From contig CAKSZX010000006.1 in the NCBI GenBank assembly GCA_934526065.1, positions 62,001 through 126,000 of the forward strand: a stretch of DNA of 64,000 nt. The letters are read 5' to 3'. Made by a program: the position numbers and the translations under genes. The stretch comes from an uncultured Oscillospiraceae bacterium (GTDB lineage Bacteria; Bacillota; Clostridia; Oscillospirales; Ruminococcaceae). The notes beneath the pieces are model-generated. The model was not told where the DNA came from, did not search any database, and saw only the letters and a list, made by a program, of their open reading frames with translations. Of this stretch, positions 1 through 7,956 are shown one piece after another (within the stretch, counting starts at the first letter, position 1; every line of letters begins with the position of its first letter).

Positions 1-1309
1 TTATGTAGAACTGTATTATAAGCACATTCAGTCCTCTGGCACCTCTTGATATAACATATCCCGGGTATGCCCCCGGTGCAAGTGCTTCTCCTTCGCTGGT
101 AAGTTCCGCAAGTTTTTTAACGGCAGTGTAAATATAGCTTATTTTGTACCAAGTGCTTTTGCCTACCACGCCGTCTTGCGTAAGGTTAAAGGCTTTTTGA
201 AAAGCCTTAACCGCTTTTTCGGTATTCCCGCCAAAGATGCCGTCGGCAACCTGTTTGTTTATCGACGGATAGTTGTCGCTTATTCTGTTTAACTGAGCCT
301 GTATGGCCTGAACGCTTTCTCCGGTTGAACCGTTTTTCAAAGGGGAGCCGGGGTAAGAGGCATAAGATGTGCTGATGTTGTCAGTTTGATTTATCTGCAC
401 ATCGCCGTAATAATCTTTTAAAATTTCAAGGGCGGTTTCCCCTGCCTTGGCTTTGTCGTAGGAACCCCACTGTTTAAGCCCGTTACAGCTTGCCTTTTTG
501 CCGTCGCAGTATTCGGTAAAGTATGGGTCACGATTGTAAATTTTTGTCACATAGTTGTTAAAAATTTCTTCTACAACCCGGTCGGTAGAGGCAAATGTGG
601 CACGGTTTAAAACAAATTTTTGGTCGAAAGAGGTGGAATTTGTTATATCAAACCCGTACCCTTGGCTCCTGTACCATTCGGTGTAAATTCTGTTTAAAAT
701 AAATGTGGTTTGGCAGTAGATATTAGCTTTTAAGGCCTCGTAAGGCCATGTGGGATAAATTTCGCTGGCGGCCACACTTTTGAGATATGTTATAAACGGC
801 ACCTGCACATTTGCCACTTTTTCTTTGGGCTTGCCCAAATGAACGGTGACATATTCGGGTATTACCACTTCTTTTAAAACTCGACCCTCTTCGCCCTCTT
901 GATTGTGATAAACACTGCGGTCAAAAAGATTTTGAGTATCGGTTACGGAATAGTCAAGCTCGTAATCGTTGCCGTAATCTACGGGTCTTGGCAAAAGGTC
1001 GATTTGCTGTAATGTGGTTTCGCCGTCGTATATCTGCACACCGCTTAATCTGCCTTTGATAAAGCCGTCTTTTTCCACCGTTACAATGTAGTTTTTGTAA
1101 GGTAGAATTTCGGTGTTGTCTTTTGAAAATGTATATTTTTTATCTACCGTTTCAAGCTCTATGAGAGGTGTTTGCCCGTTTTCGTCAGTTGACCGTTCTT
1201 TGTTGGTTAAAGTTTGCAAAGTTTGGGCATTCGCAATGGTAATTTTAACATCTTTTAAGGGCAAAGCTTGCCCGGTTGTAACAGTTACCTGTAAATTTCC
1301 GTAAAACAT
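1..1309 (-). CDS. SpoIID-like / peptidoglycan-binding protein, C-terminus cut by window edge
   Basis: The minus-strand reading frame starts at ATG 1309 behind AGGAGG (1321-1326) and stays open to base 1, so about 436 residues are visible and the C-terminus lies outside the window. Residues about 1-115 look like a carboxypeptidase-regulatory/beta-sandwich domain. The middle contains AASEIYPTWPYEAL and a cysteine-containing stretch ending GETALEILKDYYG, as in SpoIID/LytB-like proteins of Clostridia. A peptidoglycan-binding type 1 repeat follows (ADGIFGGNTEKAVKAFQ), and a second repeat appears to begin at the edge. I infer a cell-wall-acting protein, possibly spore-cortex related. No signal peptide is evident at this start. 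Family assignment is from recognised motifs, and the exact role is unknown. Confidence 0.75.
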   Translation of the reverse strand, partial: MFYGNLQVTVTTGQALPLKDVKITIANAQTLQTLTNKERSTDENGQTPLIELETVDKKYTFSKDNTEILPYKNYIVTVEKDGFIKGRLSGVQIYDGETTLQQIDLLPRPVDYGNDYELDYSVTDTQNLFDRSVYHNQEGEEGRVLKEVVIPEYVTVHLGKPKEKVANVQVPFITYLKSVAASEIYPTWPYEALKANIYCQTTFILNRIYTEWYRSQGYGFDITNSTSFDQKFVLNRATFASTDRVVEEIFNNYVTKIYNRDPYFTEYCDGKKASCNGLKQWGSYDKAKAGETALEILKDYYGDVQINQTDNISTSYASYPGSPLKNGSTGESVQAIQAQLNRISDNYPSINKQVADGIFGGNTEKAVKAFQKAFNLTQDGVVGKSTWYKISYIYTAVKKLAELTSEGEALAPGAYPGYVISRGARGLNVLIIQFYI

Positions 1310-1422
1310 ATAAATAAAATCCTCCTATCAGGGTTTCGTTATATTTTATGAATTATAAAAGTCTTTGGTTACTTGACATAAGATTTTATAAAAGATAAAA
1401 TTAAGTAAGGAGATAAAGTGAT

Positions 1423-1911
1423 ATGACGATAGATGTAACAAAAAGAAAAATAACAAAAATAAACAGAGAAGTATCCCGCTTAACCGCAAAGGTAATAAAA
1501 AACAGCGGCGTCGGCACGGCGGAAATTGACTTTATTCATGTTGTCCGCAAAAATCCGGGCATAACCCAAAAGCGGCTTGGAGATATTTTGTCGGCGGATA
1601 AGGGGGCTGTGGCAAGGCAGGCGGTGAACCTTGAAAAAAAAGGGTATATTATACGCAGGCAAAATCCTCGGGACGGCCGCAGCCAGGTATTGTACGCCAC
1701 CGAAAAGGCGGATAAACTTAAAGATTCAAAGGCGAGAACCGAGGCATTGTTTTACGGTTGGCTGGAAGAGGATTTAACCCGGCGGGAAAAACAGCGGCTT
1801 GAAAGCATTATAGATAAAATGTACACCAAGTGCAGAGAGGAAAGCCGGAATAATTTTAAAAATTTTTTGGCTCAAACAGAGGAGCTTAATAAAGGCGACG
1901 GAGATATATGA
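1423..1911 (+). CDS. MarR family transcriptional regulator
   Basis: This 162-residue protein has the size and layout of MarR dimeric winged-helix regulators. An N-terminal helix precedes the HTH (residues about 45-70, with GITQKRLGDILSADKGAVAR), then a basic wing (NPRDGRSQVLYAT) and C-terminal dimerisation helices. ATG 1423 follows AAGGAG with good spacing. Its stop overlaps the start of the CPBP protease (ATGA, 1908-1911), so the two are translationally coupled and probably control the same response. It diverges from the SpoIID-like gene across a 113-base gap. MarR proteins usually repress their own operon. The ligand cannot be told from sequence. Confidence 0.88.
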   Translation: MTIDVTKRKITKINREVSRLTAKVIKNSGVGTAEIDFIHVVRKNPGITQKRLGDILSADKGAVARQAVNLEKKGYIIRRQNPRDGRSQVLYATEKADKLKDSKARTEALFYGWLEEDLTRREKQRLESIIDKMYTKCREESRNNFKNFLAQTEELNKGDGDI

Positions 1912-2816
1912 AAAAGCAACCATTGATATATAAACTTAACACCGTAGGCGGTGCGGTGATAATATTTTTACTTATAAGGACTTATGTTCCGCCTGTATTG
2001 GCAAAATTCGGCCTTAATTCTAACATGACGGTTTGGCTTAGTGTTTACTGCCTGCTGTCTGCGGCAGCCTGTCTTTTGCCTGTGGCTTTTATTGAGAGTA
2101 TGTGTGATTTCCACCCTTATCTCTTTAACAAAAAGTTTCCAAAGGATGGCCGGTATTATGTAGGCGCCGGCATGTTGTTTTTTTTAGCCGCTATGATTTT
2201 AAATCGGCTTTTTATGGGCATTTTGGCAAAATTCGGCATATCTTTTAAAGGTGTGTACATGCCGCCGGTAGGCAAGGGGTTACAGGCTGTTGTCTATTTT
2301 ATTTATGCTGCGGTTGTGCCGGCTGTGTGCGAAGAACTGTTTTTACGAGGTACGGTGTTAAATCTTCTGAGGGACTACGGCCACAGATTTGCGGTTATAG
2401 TCTCTGCGATAGTTTTTACCATCATGCACTGCCAGGGGCAAAATTTTGTATCAATATTTATCAGCGCTTTGATTTTGGGCTGTATATATGTATATACGGA
2501 TTGTATTTATGTGTCAATGGCCTTGCATTTCACAAATAACACCTATTCTTTTTTAACCATTTACGCAAACGAAAATATGAACGGCGTTTCGGCTGTGAGT
2601 TTTTCCACGTTTATGATATGTATAATAATTGTCTTAGGGGCTATTTCGGCTGTATATTTGAAAAGAAATCACAAAAATGCAATTCAGGTTATATCTCACG
2701 GCGGTAAAAGCCCAAAAATTAGCGTAATATTTAAAAGCCCTGTTTTTGTACTTGCAATGCTGGGCTGTTTGGCGGCTGTTTTACAACGGCTTTACGGCGA
2801 CTTGATAATAGGGTGA
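1908..2816 (+). CDS. CPBP family intramembrane metalloprotease (CAAX/Abi type)
   Basis: A 302-residue polytopic membrane protein with about eight hydrophobic segments. The glutamate motif of the CPBP (PF02517) family is present as EELFLR (E142, E143, R147). It is followed by H174 (TIMHCQGQN) and a third motif with H207 and N210 (MALHFTNN), so all three family motifs are intact. Members cleave substrates within the membrane; in bacteria they are linked to bacteriocin immunity and signalling, but the substrate here is unknown. It overlaps marR by 4 bases and is followed after 4 bases by tadA, giving a tight three-gene operon. I infer MarR control of the protease. The coupling with tadA is probably positional only. 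Confidence 0.88.
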   Translation: MKKQPLIYKLNTVGGAVIIFLLIRTYVPPVLAKFGLNSNMTVWLSVYCLLSAAACLLPVAFIESMCDFHPYLFNKKFPKDGRYYVGAGMLFFLAAMILNRLFMGILAKFGISFKGVYMPPVGKGLQAVVYFIYAAVVPAVCEELFLRGTVLNLLRDYGHRFAVIVSAIVFTIMHCQGQNFVSIFISALILGCIYVYTDCIYVSMALHFTNNTYSFLTIYANENMNGVSAVSFSTFMICIIIVLGAISAVYLKRNHKNAIQVISHGGKSPKISVIFKSPVFVLAMLGCLAAVLQRLYGDLIIG

Positions 2817-2820
2817 TTTT

Positions 2821-3276
2821 ATGTCGAAACACAGAGATTATATGACCGAGGCCTTAAAATTGGCAAAAAAAGCCGCCGATGTGGGGGAAGTACCGGTAGG
2901 GGCTGTGGTTGTGCATAACGGGGAAATCGTTGGCAGAGGTTACAACACAAGGGAAACAGAGCAAGACGCCCTTGGTCACCGGGAAATAAACGCTATCAGG
3001 CAGGCTTGCCAAACCCTTGGCAGATGGCGTCTTGACGACTGCGTTTTGTATGTAAATCTTGAACCCTGTATAATGTGCGCAGGGGCGATAATTAACAGCC
3101 GAATACCACTTGTGGTGTACTCCTGTATTGATTTTAAGGCCGGTGCCATGGGGGGCAGGGCAGATGCCGCCGCAATTATGCTTACAAAGCCTGTTGAAAC
3201 CATTGTCGGCGTGTGCGAGGAGGAAAGCCTTGTTCTGCTTGACGAATTTTTTAAAAATTTGAGAAATAAAAAGTAA
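2821..3276 (+). CDS. tadA: tRNA-specific adenosine deaminase TadA
   Basis: A 151-residue cytidine/deoxycytidylate deaminase fold protein. It converts A34 to inosine in the anticodon of tRNA-Arg(ACG). The zinc site is visible: H53 and E55 in GHREINAI, and C83/C86 in LEPCIMCAGA. The GAMGG segment after the core is typical of TadA. The usual HAE is HRE here, so arginine replaces alanine between the ligand and the catalytic acid. The length is normal for TadA. It starts 4 bases after the CPBP gene and ends at a strong terminator (3311-3334). Confidence 0.92.
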   Translation: MSKHRDYMTEALKLAKKAADVGEVPVGAVVVHNGEIVGRGYNTRETEQDALGHREINAIRQACQTLGRWRLDDCVLYVNLEPCIMCAGAIINSRIPLVVYSCIDFKAGAMGGRADAAAIMLTKPVETIVGVCEEESLVLLDEFFKNLRNKK

Positions 3277-3310
3277 TTTTAAAGAATATTCTCAATACAG
3301 AATAACCGAT

Positions 3311-3334
3311 GTCACGCCGATGGCGTGACATTTT
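3311..3334 (+). terminator. Rho-independent terminator after tadA
   Basis: GTCACGCC and GGCGTGAC form an 8-base-pair stem around a 3-base loop (3311-3329), followed by TTTTTGTTTT. It closes the marR-CPBP-tadA operon. Confidence 0.85.
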
Positions 3335-3409
3335 TGTTTTGTGTTTTATTTTTACAAGTATTGAAAATGCACCGAATGATAAATAAAATAATATTAAAAA
3401 CGGTAAAAC

Positions 3410-3441
3410 AAAAAAAGAGAAGTACAAAAATGTACTTCTCT
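3410..3441 (-). terminator. Terminator of the tRNA-Thr/tRNA-Tyr unit
   Basis: Read on the minus strand, AGAGAAGTACA and TGTACTTCTCT pair around a T-rich loop and run into TTTTTTTGTTTT, just beyond the CCA end of tRNA-Tyr. Confidence 0.85.
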
Positions 3442-3526
3442 TGGTGGGAGAGGATGGATTCGAACCATCGAAGGCATAGCCAGCAGATTTACAGTCTGTC
3501 CCCTTTGGCCGCTCGGGAACTCTCCC
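3442..3526 (-). tRNA. tRNA-Tyr (anticodon GTA)
   Basis: An 85-base class II tRNA with a long variable arm. The 7-bp acceptor stem GGGAGAG/CTCTCCC, discriminator A and encoded CCA are visible. The anticodon loop reads CTGTAAA, giving GTA. The T-arm contains GGTTCGAATCC. It lies 21 bases downstream of tRNA-Thr on the same strand and is probably co-transcribed from the promoter at 3640-3668. Confidence 0.96.
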
Positions 3527-3547
3527 ATGTATTAAGTTTAATAAAAA

Positions 3548-3623
3548 TGGAGCTGGTGGACGGATTCGAACCCCCGACCTGCTGATTACAAATCAGCTGC
3601 TCTACCGGCTGAGCTACACCAGC
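3548..3623 (-). tRNA. tRNA-Thr (anticodon TGT)
   Basis: A 76-base tRNA including encoded CCA. The acceptor is GCTGGTG pairing with CACCAGC, the D-arm is AGCTCAGCCGGTAGAGC, the anticodon loop is TTTGTAA (TGT), and the T-arm is GGGGGTTCGAATCC. It is the first gene of a two-tRNA transcript with tRNA-Tyr. Confidence 0.97.
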
Positions 3624-3639
3624 AACTTAATGCTTAGTA

Positions 3640-3668
3640 AGTATAGCATAGCAATAAACTTTTGTCAA
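3640..3668 (-). promoter_or_regulatory. Sigma-A promoter of the tRNA-Thr/Tyr unit
   Basis: On the minus strand TTGACA (3668-3663), a 17-base spacer and TATACT (3645-3640) lie 17 bases upstream of the tRNA-Thr 5' end. This is a near-consensus housekeeping promoter. Confidence 0.85.
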
Positions 3669-3719
3669 GGCCTTTTTATCAGTTTGTGTGGTATTGGCAC
3701 CAACTGCTTATGATTGTAA

Positions 3720-3752
3720 AAAAAACAGAGGCGATGTTGCCTCTGTTTTTTT
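3720..3752 (-). terminator. Terminator of the rlmB / pseudo-ATPase operon
   Basis: AACAGAGGC and GCCTCTGTT form a hairpin with T-runs on both strands (A-run on the plus side). It lies 10 bases past the stop of the minus-strand gene ending at 3762. Confidence 0.85.
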
Positions 3753-3761
3753 ATAATCTAA

Positions 3762-6488
3762 TCAATATTTTTTTATAAATGCGCCGATCATTGTGATGCC
3801 CATAAAGCCGAAGTTTAAAAGCAACATCGAAAGCACCGAAATATAAGGCAGTGTAAGGGAAACAGTAAAAAGCACTGATAGCACAGCGCCTATAAGCACG
3901 CAAATTGCCTGTAATATCTCACAGAACTTTTCAGCCGATCTTGCACTTTCCGCACCGCAAAACGCCGCCACAAGGCTTGTAAGGCTGTCAAGGTGGGCAA
4001 CACAGGCGTCTGTTTTGTCCACATAACTTGTAAATCCGCTTAAAAGAGCAGTTTCTTTTTGGTTTAAAACTGTAATTCTGTCAACAGGCACTCCGTAAAC
4101 CTGTTCTATCAGAGCCGGGTCGATATTGAAATCCGTTGAAGAAAGAATTATATTCACATCTCTTTCAATCAGCTTGTCCAAATTTTCTTTGACGGTTTCA
4201 TCCGGGTGGTAACTAACCGCAAACATACCGAACAGTTTGCCGCCTACCGCAAGATAAACAGGCTTTCTGCCTTGTTTTACAAAGACGGTTTCTATACTTA
4301 CAGGGGGCATGGCAACATCATATTTTTCCATAAGGGAGCGGTTGCCGATTATAACCCTGGTTTTTTCAACCCAGGCCACATAGCCCCCACATTGAATGTA
4401 TTCGCAATTTTCCACAGGGTACAAAATATCCGTCTTGCCTTCGATTACATCCATAAACAGGGGGCGCAGTGTTTCGCACTCTTTTACAAGTACGCTTGCG
4501 GCATACATAATCGCAAGGTCAATGCGCTCTTTTTCAAATGTTTTTATACCGTGCAAAATAACCGTTCCCTTCGGGAAAAGGTGCTTTGCGTCAAAATTAA
4601 CATGGGTGGTTTTTGAAAGCTGATCTATGCCCTTCCAGCCGTTTACAAGGGCGCCTACTTTTTCAAGGCTCTTTTGCATAAGGGCGCTTGGCACGGCAGT
4701 TACAAGGGTTTGTGAAAGTGGAGCCATAAACGCCGCTGCTCCGGTTGCACACAAAAGGCCCGTAAGCAGGCTTTTTGACATAAAAGTGCCGATGCAGAAG
4801 CACACAAATGTTACAATATAACTTGCCACGGCAACTTTGCGGGCAGTGTAATCACCGCTGTGAATTGAAAATCCGCTGCTTACAAAATCTTCGATAGCTC
4901 CTGTCTTTCTTGAAACAAGAATTTTCGGCGTTTTTTCGTCAAGGGAGCGTGCAAGTTTTTTAACTGCGTCGCTGTCCTCAATTATATAGCCTGCGTTTAT
5001 TCCGTCCGGAACATTTGCAAGGCTCAGATTTTTTATAATTGTGCTTGTGTTTATCTTTTTGCCCATTGCGTTAAACGCCATTGCAATACACATGGCAGAG
5101 GCAAAAACCGTCATACTGCCAACGTTCAGCCCTGTGGGGAAAACTACCCCCAACACAAGCTGCAAAAGGGACAAAACCCCGCCAAGACTTATGAATGTAT
5201 CCGGGGCAGGGTTGCCCTTTATTGATGTAAAGCCGGAAATAATCGTGGGTAAAAAACCTATAAATGCCGGCAGATAGACAGCCGCACAGGCAATGTAAAA
5301 CATAAAAGGCTGGGCGTCGGGTGCGATAAAGGCCGGCATAGGTAAAGTGTTTTGGCTCCGCAGGCCGAAATATCCCAGTATAATTCCGCACACAAGCCCT
5401 AAAACCATACGGAAGTTTAAAGTCTTGCGGAAATCCATAAGTTCCCCTACAATGTCCCGGCTTTCGCTGTCGGCCTTGTTGAAAAACTCGCTGTTTACGA
5501 TGTACGGTTCAAAGACCTCTTCTTCCTCGTCCTCGTATTCCGACCGGAATATTTTAACCTTATCGCCCGGCTTTTCATCCTTTTCAGGGTATTCTTCCGT
5601 GGGTTCAAGGTTTATAAATCCGGTTTCGTCCGTTGTGGGCCGGTTTTTCGGTTGGTTTTCCGCCTCCGTGGGTTCTTCCGGTTTCGGTTCTTCCCGCAAA
5701 ACCGAATTGTAAATGCTGTTTACTATATCCCCGTCGTCTGTGGGAATATTTGTTTTTTCTTCGTATCCGGATGACACCTTTTTATCTTCCGCAGCGGAAA
5801 TAACATCATCTTCCTTGGGTTTTGCCTTTTCTTTTTTTGGCGGATTTTGTCTTTTTTCCAGTATGGATCTGGCCAAGCTGTCGGCGTCGGGCAAAGTGTG
5901 TTTTTCCTCGGTATGGGAAACAGCGGATTTTTCCGCTTGAATTTTTTCTTCTGTTTCCTCAGCCGGTTTTGGGGATGTTTCTTTTGGCACATCCGCTTTT
6001 TTGGCTGGTTTTGGCTCCGCTTTTTTTACTATTTTCGGTTTGGTGGATTCTTCATCCTGCACCGGGGTTTTCAGCGACAGGCTGTCTGTCACATATTTGC
6101 GTTTAAAAAATCCTTTTTTGCGCTTTATTTCCACATTTGAGGTTTGCTCCGGTGTTTTCGTTACTATAACCGACTGGGTAAAGAAATTTTTGAAATTCTC
6201 GTCGATGTAGTCCTCGCTTTTTTTTGCTGTATGGGCGGCAAAATCACCGTCGTCATCGCCGTTCAAAAAGCCGGACAGAACTTTTTTGTCTCTTTCGATG
6301 ACTTCTTTTTCCACATTTGGCTTTTCGGCAGGTTTAGGTTTTTCAACAGGCTGTACGGGGATTTTTATCTCCGTATCGCCCTTATCGCTTTTGATTTCGG
6401 CACTTACGGCCGCAACCCGGCTTTGTTCCGACTGCCGTTTTCTCTTTTTTATGTCTTCGAGGATTTTGTCGATATCCCTCTGCTCCAT
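3762..6488 (-). CDS. Degenerate P-type ATPase-like membrane protein with long disordered N-terminus (pseudoenzyme)
   Basis: A 908-residue protein. Residues 1 to about 345 are Lys/Glu/Pro-rich and look disordered, with one basic patch (KKGFFKRKYV, about 124-133). From residue 361 there are four membrane segments, a soluble segment, two more membrane segments, then a segment ending VGALVNGWKGIDQLS. That matches the run into the phosphorylation site of heavy-metal P-type ATPases. The DKTGT signature is replaced by FDAKHLF (D633). The usual intramembrane CPC is AVPSA. A nucleotide-domain-like stretch follows (VIIGNRSLMEKYD), then a HAD-like remnant with the TGD motif lost (LSSTD, 782-786) and no GDGxND near 824. 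Two C-terminal membrane segments remain. I infer a non-transporting relic with a scaffold or sensory role. It lies 36 bases after rlmB in the same operon. Confidence 0.75.
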   Translation of the reverse strand: MEQRDIDKILEDIKKRKRQSEQSRVAAVSAEIKSDKGDTEIKIPVQPVEKPKPAEKPNVEKEVIERDKKVLSGFLNGDDDGDFAAHTAKKSEDYIDENFKNFFTQSVIVTKTPEQTSNVEIKRKKGFFKRKYVTDSLSLKTPVQDEESTKPKIVKKAEPKPAKKADVPKETSPKPAEETEEKIQAEKSAVSHTEEKHTLPDADSLARSILEKRQNPPKKEKAKPKEDDVISAAEDKKVSSGYEEKTNIPTDDGDIVNSIYNSVLREEPKPEEPTEAENQPKNRPTTDETGFINLEPTEEYPEKDEKPGDKVKIFRSEYEDEEEEVFEPYIVNSEFFNKADSESRDIVGELMDFRKTLNFRMVLGLVCGIILGYFGLRSQNTLPMPAFIAPDAQPFMFYIACAAVYLPAFIGFLPTIISGFTSIKGNPAPDTFISLGGVLSLLQLVLGVVFPTGLNVGSMTVFASAMCIAMAFNAMGKKINTSTIIKNLSLANVPDGINAGYIIEDSDAVKKLARSLDEKTPKILVSRKTGAIEDFVSSGFSIHSGDYTARKVAVASYIVTFVCFCIGTFMSKSLLTGLLCATGAAAFMAPLSQTLVTAVPSALMQKSLEKVGALVNGWKGIDQLSKTTHVNFDAKHLFPKGTVILHGIKTFEKERIDLAIMYAASVLVKECETLRPLFMDVIEGKTDILYPVENCEYIQCGGYVAWVEKTRVIIGNRSLMEKYDVAMPPVSIETVFVKQGRKPVYLAVGGKLFGMFAVSYHPDETVKENLDKLIERDVNIILSSTDFNIDPALIEQVYGVPVDRITVLNQKETALLSGFTSYVDKTDACVAHLDSLTSLVAAFCGAESARSAEKFCEILQAICVLIGAVLSVLFTVSLTLPYISVLSMLLLNFGFMGITMIGAFIKKY

Positions 6489-6524
6489 TTGATTTTCTCA
6501 CCCCTTTAAAATTATTTTTAAAGA

Positions 6525-7448
6525 TTACTTTTCGGCTCTCTGACGGCTGATTTCGTACATAATCACGCCGGCGGCAACAGAGGCGTTGTAAGAGTCGACT
6601 CCCGTGCCCCGATTGTGCATTGGGATTGAAACCGTTGCGTCGCACAGGCTTTTGACAAGTGGTTGCACCCCCTTGCCCTCGCTACCTACAACAAGTGCGA
6701 TAGGGCCTGTCAGGTTGTGTTTATATACCGGCTGTGCATCAAGGTCGGCACAGTAAACAAATATGTTTTTTTCCTTTAAAGCTCTCACGGTTTGGGCAAT
6801 GTTGGCAACTTTTGCAACCGGCAGGTGCATTGCGGCACCGGCACTTGTCTTTTGCACAACGCTTGTAACGCTTACGCCGCCTCTTTTGGGAATTACAACT
6901 CCGTGGGCACCCATTAAGTATGCACTTCTGATAATTGCCCCAAGGTTGTGAGGGTCTACGATGTCATCACAGATAACAACAAATGGGTCCTCGCCTTTTT
7001 CTTTGGCAGATTGGAGAATATCCTCGATGCTTCGATATGATATACTGCTCCGATAAGCCCGTATGCCCTGGTTGTTTTCGCTGTGGCACATAAGATTTAA
7101 TTTGTTGGAATGTACCGTTTTTACAACTGCACCCCGTTCTTTTGCAAGGGCCGTAAAATAACTTTTAACGGCAGGATTTAAGCTGTCGCTTACAAAAACC
7201 GTGTCAACCTCTTTGCCGGATTTTAAAAGTTCGGTAACAGGGTTTTTGCCGTAGATAATTTGGTTTTCGGCCTCAAAGTCATCATCTCTCCGAGGTTTTT
7301 CTTCATATTTGGGTTTGGTTTGCGGCTTTTCTCTTTTTGGCCGAGCATTTCTGCCGAAATTCTTCTCCCGGCCTTTCTTTTTGCCGTAAAAGCCCTTTTT
7401 ATTGTCGGTGCGGTTGAAATTCTTTTTATTTTCGTTTCTATAAGCCAT
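6525..7448 (-). CDS. rlmB: 23S rRNA (guanosine-2'-O-)-methyltransferase RlmB (TrmH/SpoU family)
   Basis: A 307-residue SPOUT methyltransferase. Residues 1 to about 60 form a strongly basic low-complexity extension (Lys/Arg/Asn-rich), common in clostridial homologues. The substrate-binding domain follows (YGKNPVTELLKSG), then the SPOUT fold. Motif 1 is in DPHNLGAIIRSA, motif 2 in VGSEGKGV and motif 3 in VDSYNASVAAG. The enzyme 2'-O-methylates G2251 (E. coli numbering) in the 23S rRNA peptidyl-transferase region. It is the first gene of a two-gene unit with the degenerate ATPase downstream. Confidence 0.9.
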   Translation of the reverse strand: MAYRNENKKNFNRTDNKKGFYGKKKGREKNFGRNARPKREKPQTKPKYEEKPRRDDDFEAENQIIYGKNPVTELLKSGKEVDTVFVSDSLNPAVKSYFTALAKERGAVVKTVHSNKLNLMCHSENNQGIRAYRSSISYRSIEDILQSAKEKGEDPFVVICDDIVDPHNLGAIIRSAYLMGAHGVVIPKRGGVSVTSVVQKTSAGAAMHLPVAKVANIAQTVRALKEKNIFVYCADLDAQPVYKHNLTGPIALVVGSEGKGVQPLVKSLCDATVSIPMHNRGTGVDSYNASVAAGVIMYEISRQRAEK

Positions 7449-7956
7449 AAATACCTCTCGTTCGGTCTGTAAATTGATATATTTTAAATATTTTAGATAC
7501 TTATACAGTATATCAAATACGGACGTTTTTTTAAAGGCTTTTATGACAAATATTTACATTTTGTCATAACATTTTTATTTATAATCGGGTTTTATACAAA
7601 ATTACGACAGCAAAGGGTAAAACGGTAAAGTAAAAATTACATTTTGTTTAACGGTGTCAATGTTAAAAATGTTGAAAACTCTGTTGAAAATGTTAAAAAC
7701 TCCCTAATTTTAAAGGATTAGAGGGTTGTTAAAGTCTGTTAAAAAGACAAGTTTTCAACACAGTGTTGAAAACTGTGTTTAAAACTTATTGTAATATATT
7801 TTAAAAGTCAATGGTAAAAATACACAAAATTACCATTAAAATTTTTGGCGGTAAAAAAGAAAATTATTCAATAAAAATTACGCATTTTTTGAAAAAATCG
7901 GTTTTATATGCTATAATGTGCATATAATATCGTGGCGGCATCGGGGGTCGTGCAAA
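7449..7956. other. AT-rich divergent intergenic region with repeated TGTTGAAAA/TGTTAAAA words and a 23-base palindrome
   Basis: This 508-base gap separates rlmB (minus) from the Ogg gene (plus) and holds no convincing gene. From 7640 to 7773 the words TGTTAAAA and TGTTGAAAA recur at least five times. A perfect palindrome, GTTTTCAACAC-A-GTGTTGAAAAC, lies at 7751-7773. A TATAAT-like box (CTATAATG) is at 7911-7916, before the Ogg gene. The recurring word looks like a protein-binding site array, but I cannot name the factor. Confidence 0.5.

Noticed and set aside
3325..3585. 86-residue open frame over the tRNA genes
   Set aside because: It overlaps two clear tRNAs and their terminator on the other strand.
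5713..6509. Several plus-strand open frames opposite the Lys/Glu/Pro-rich region
   Set aside because: They mirror the biased composition of the minus-strand gene (Phe/Ser-rich antisense) and lack ribosome sites.
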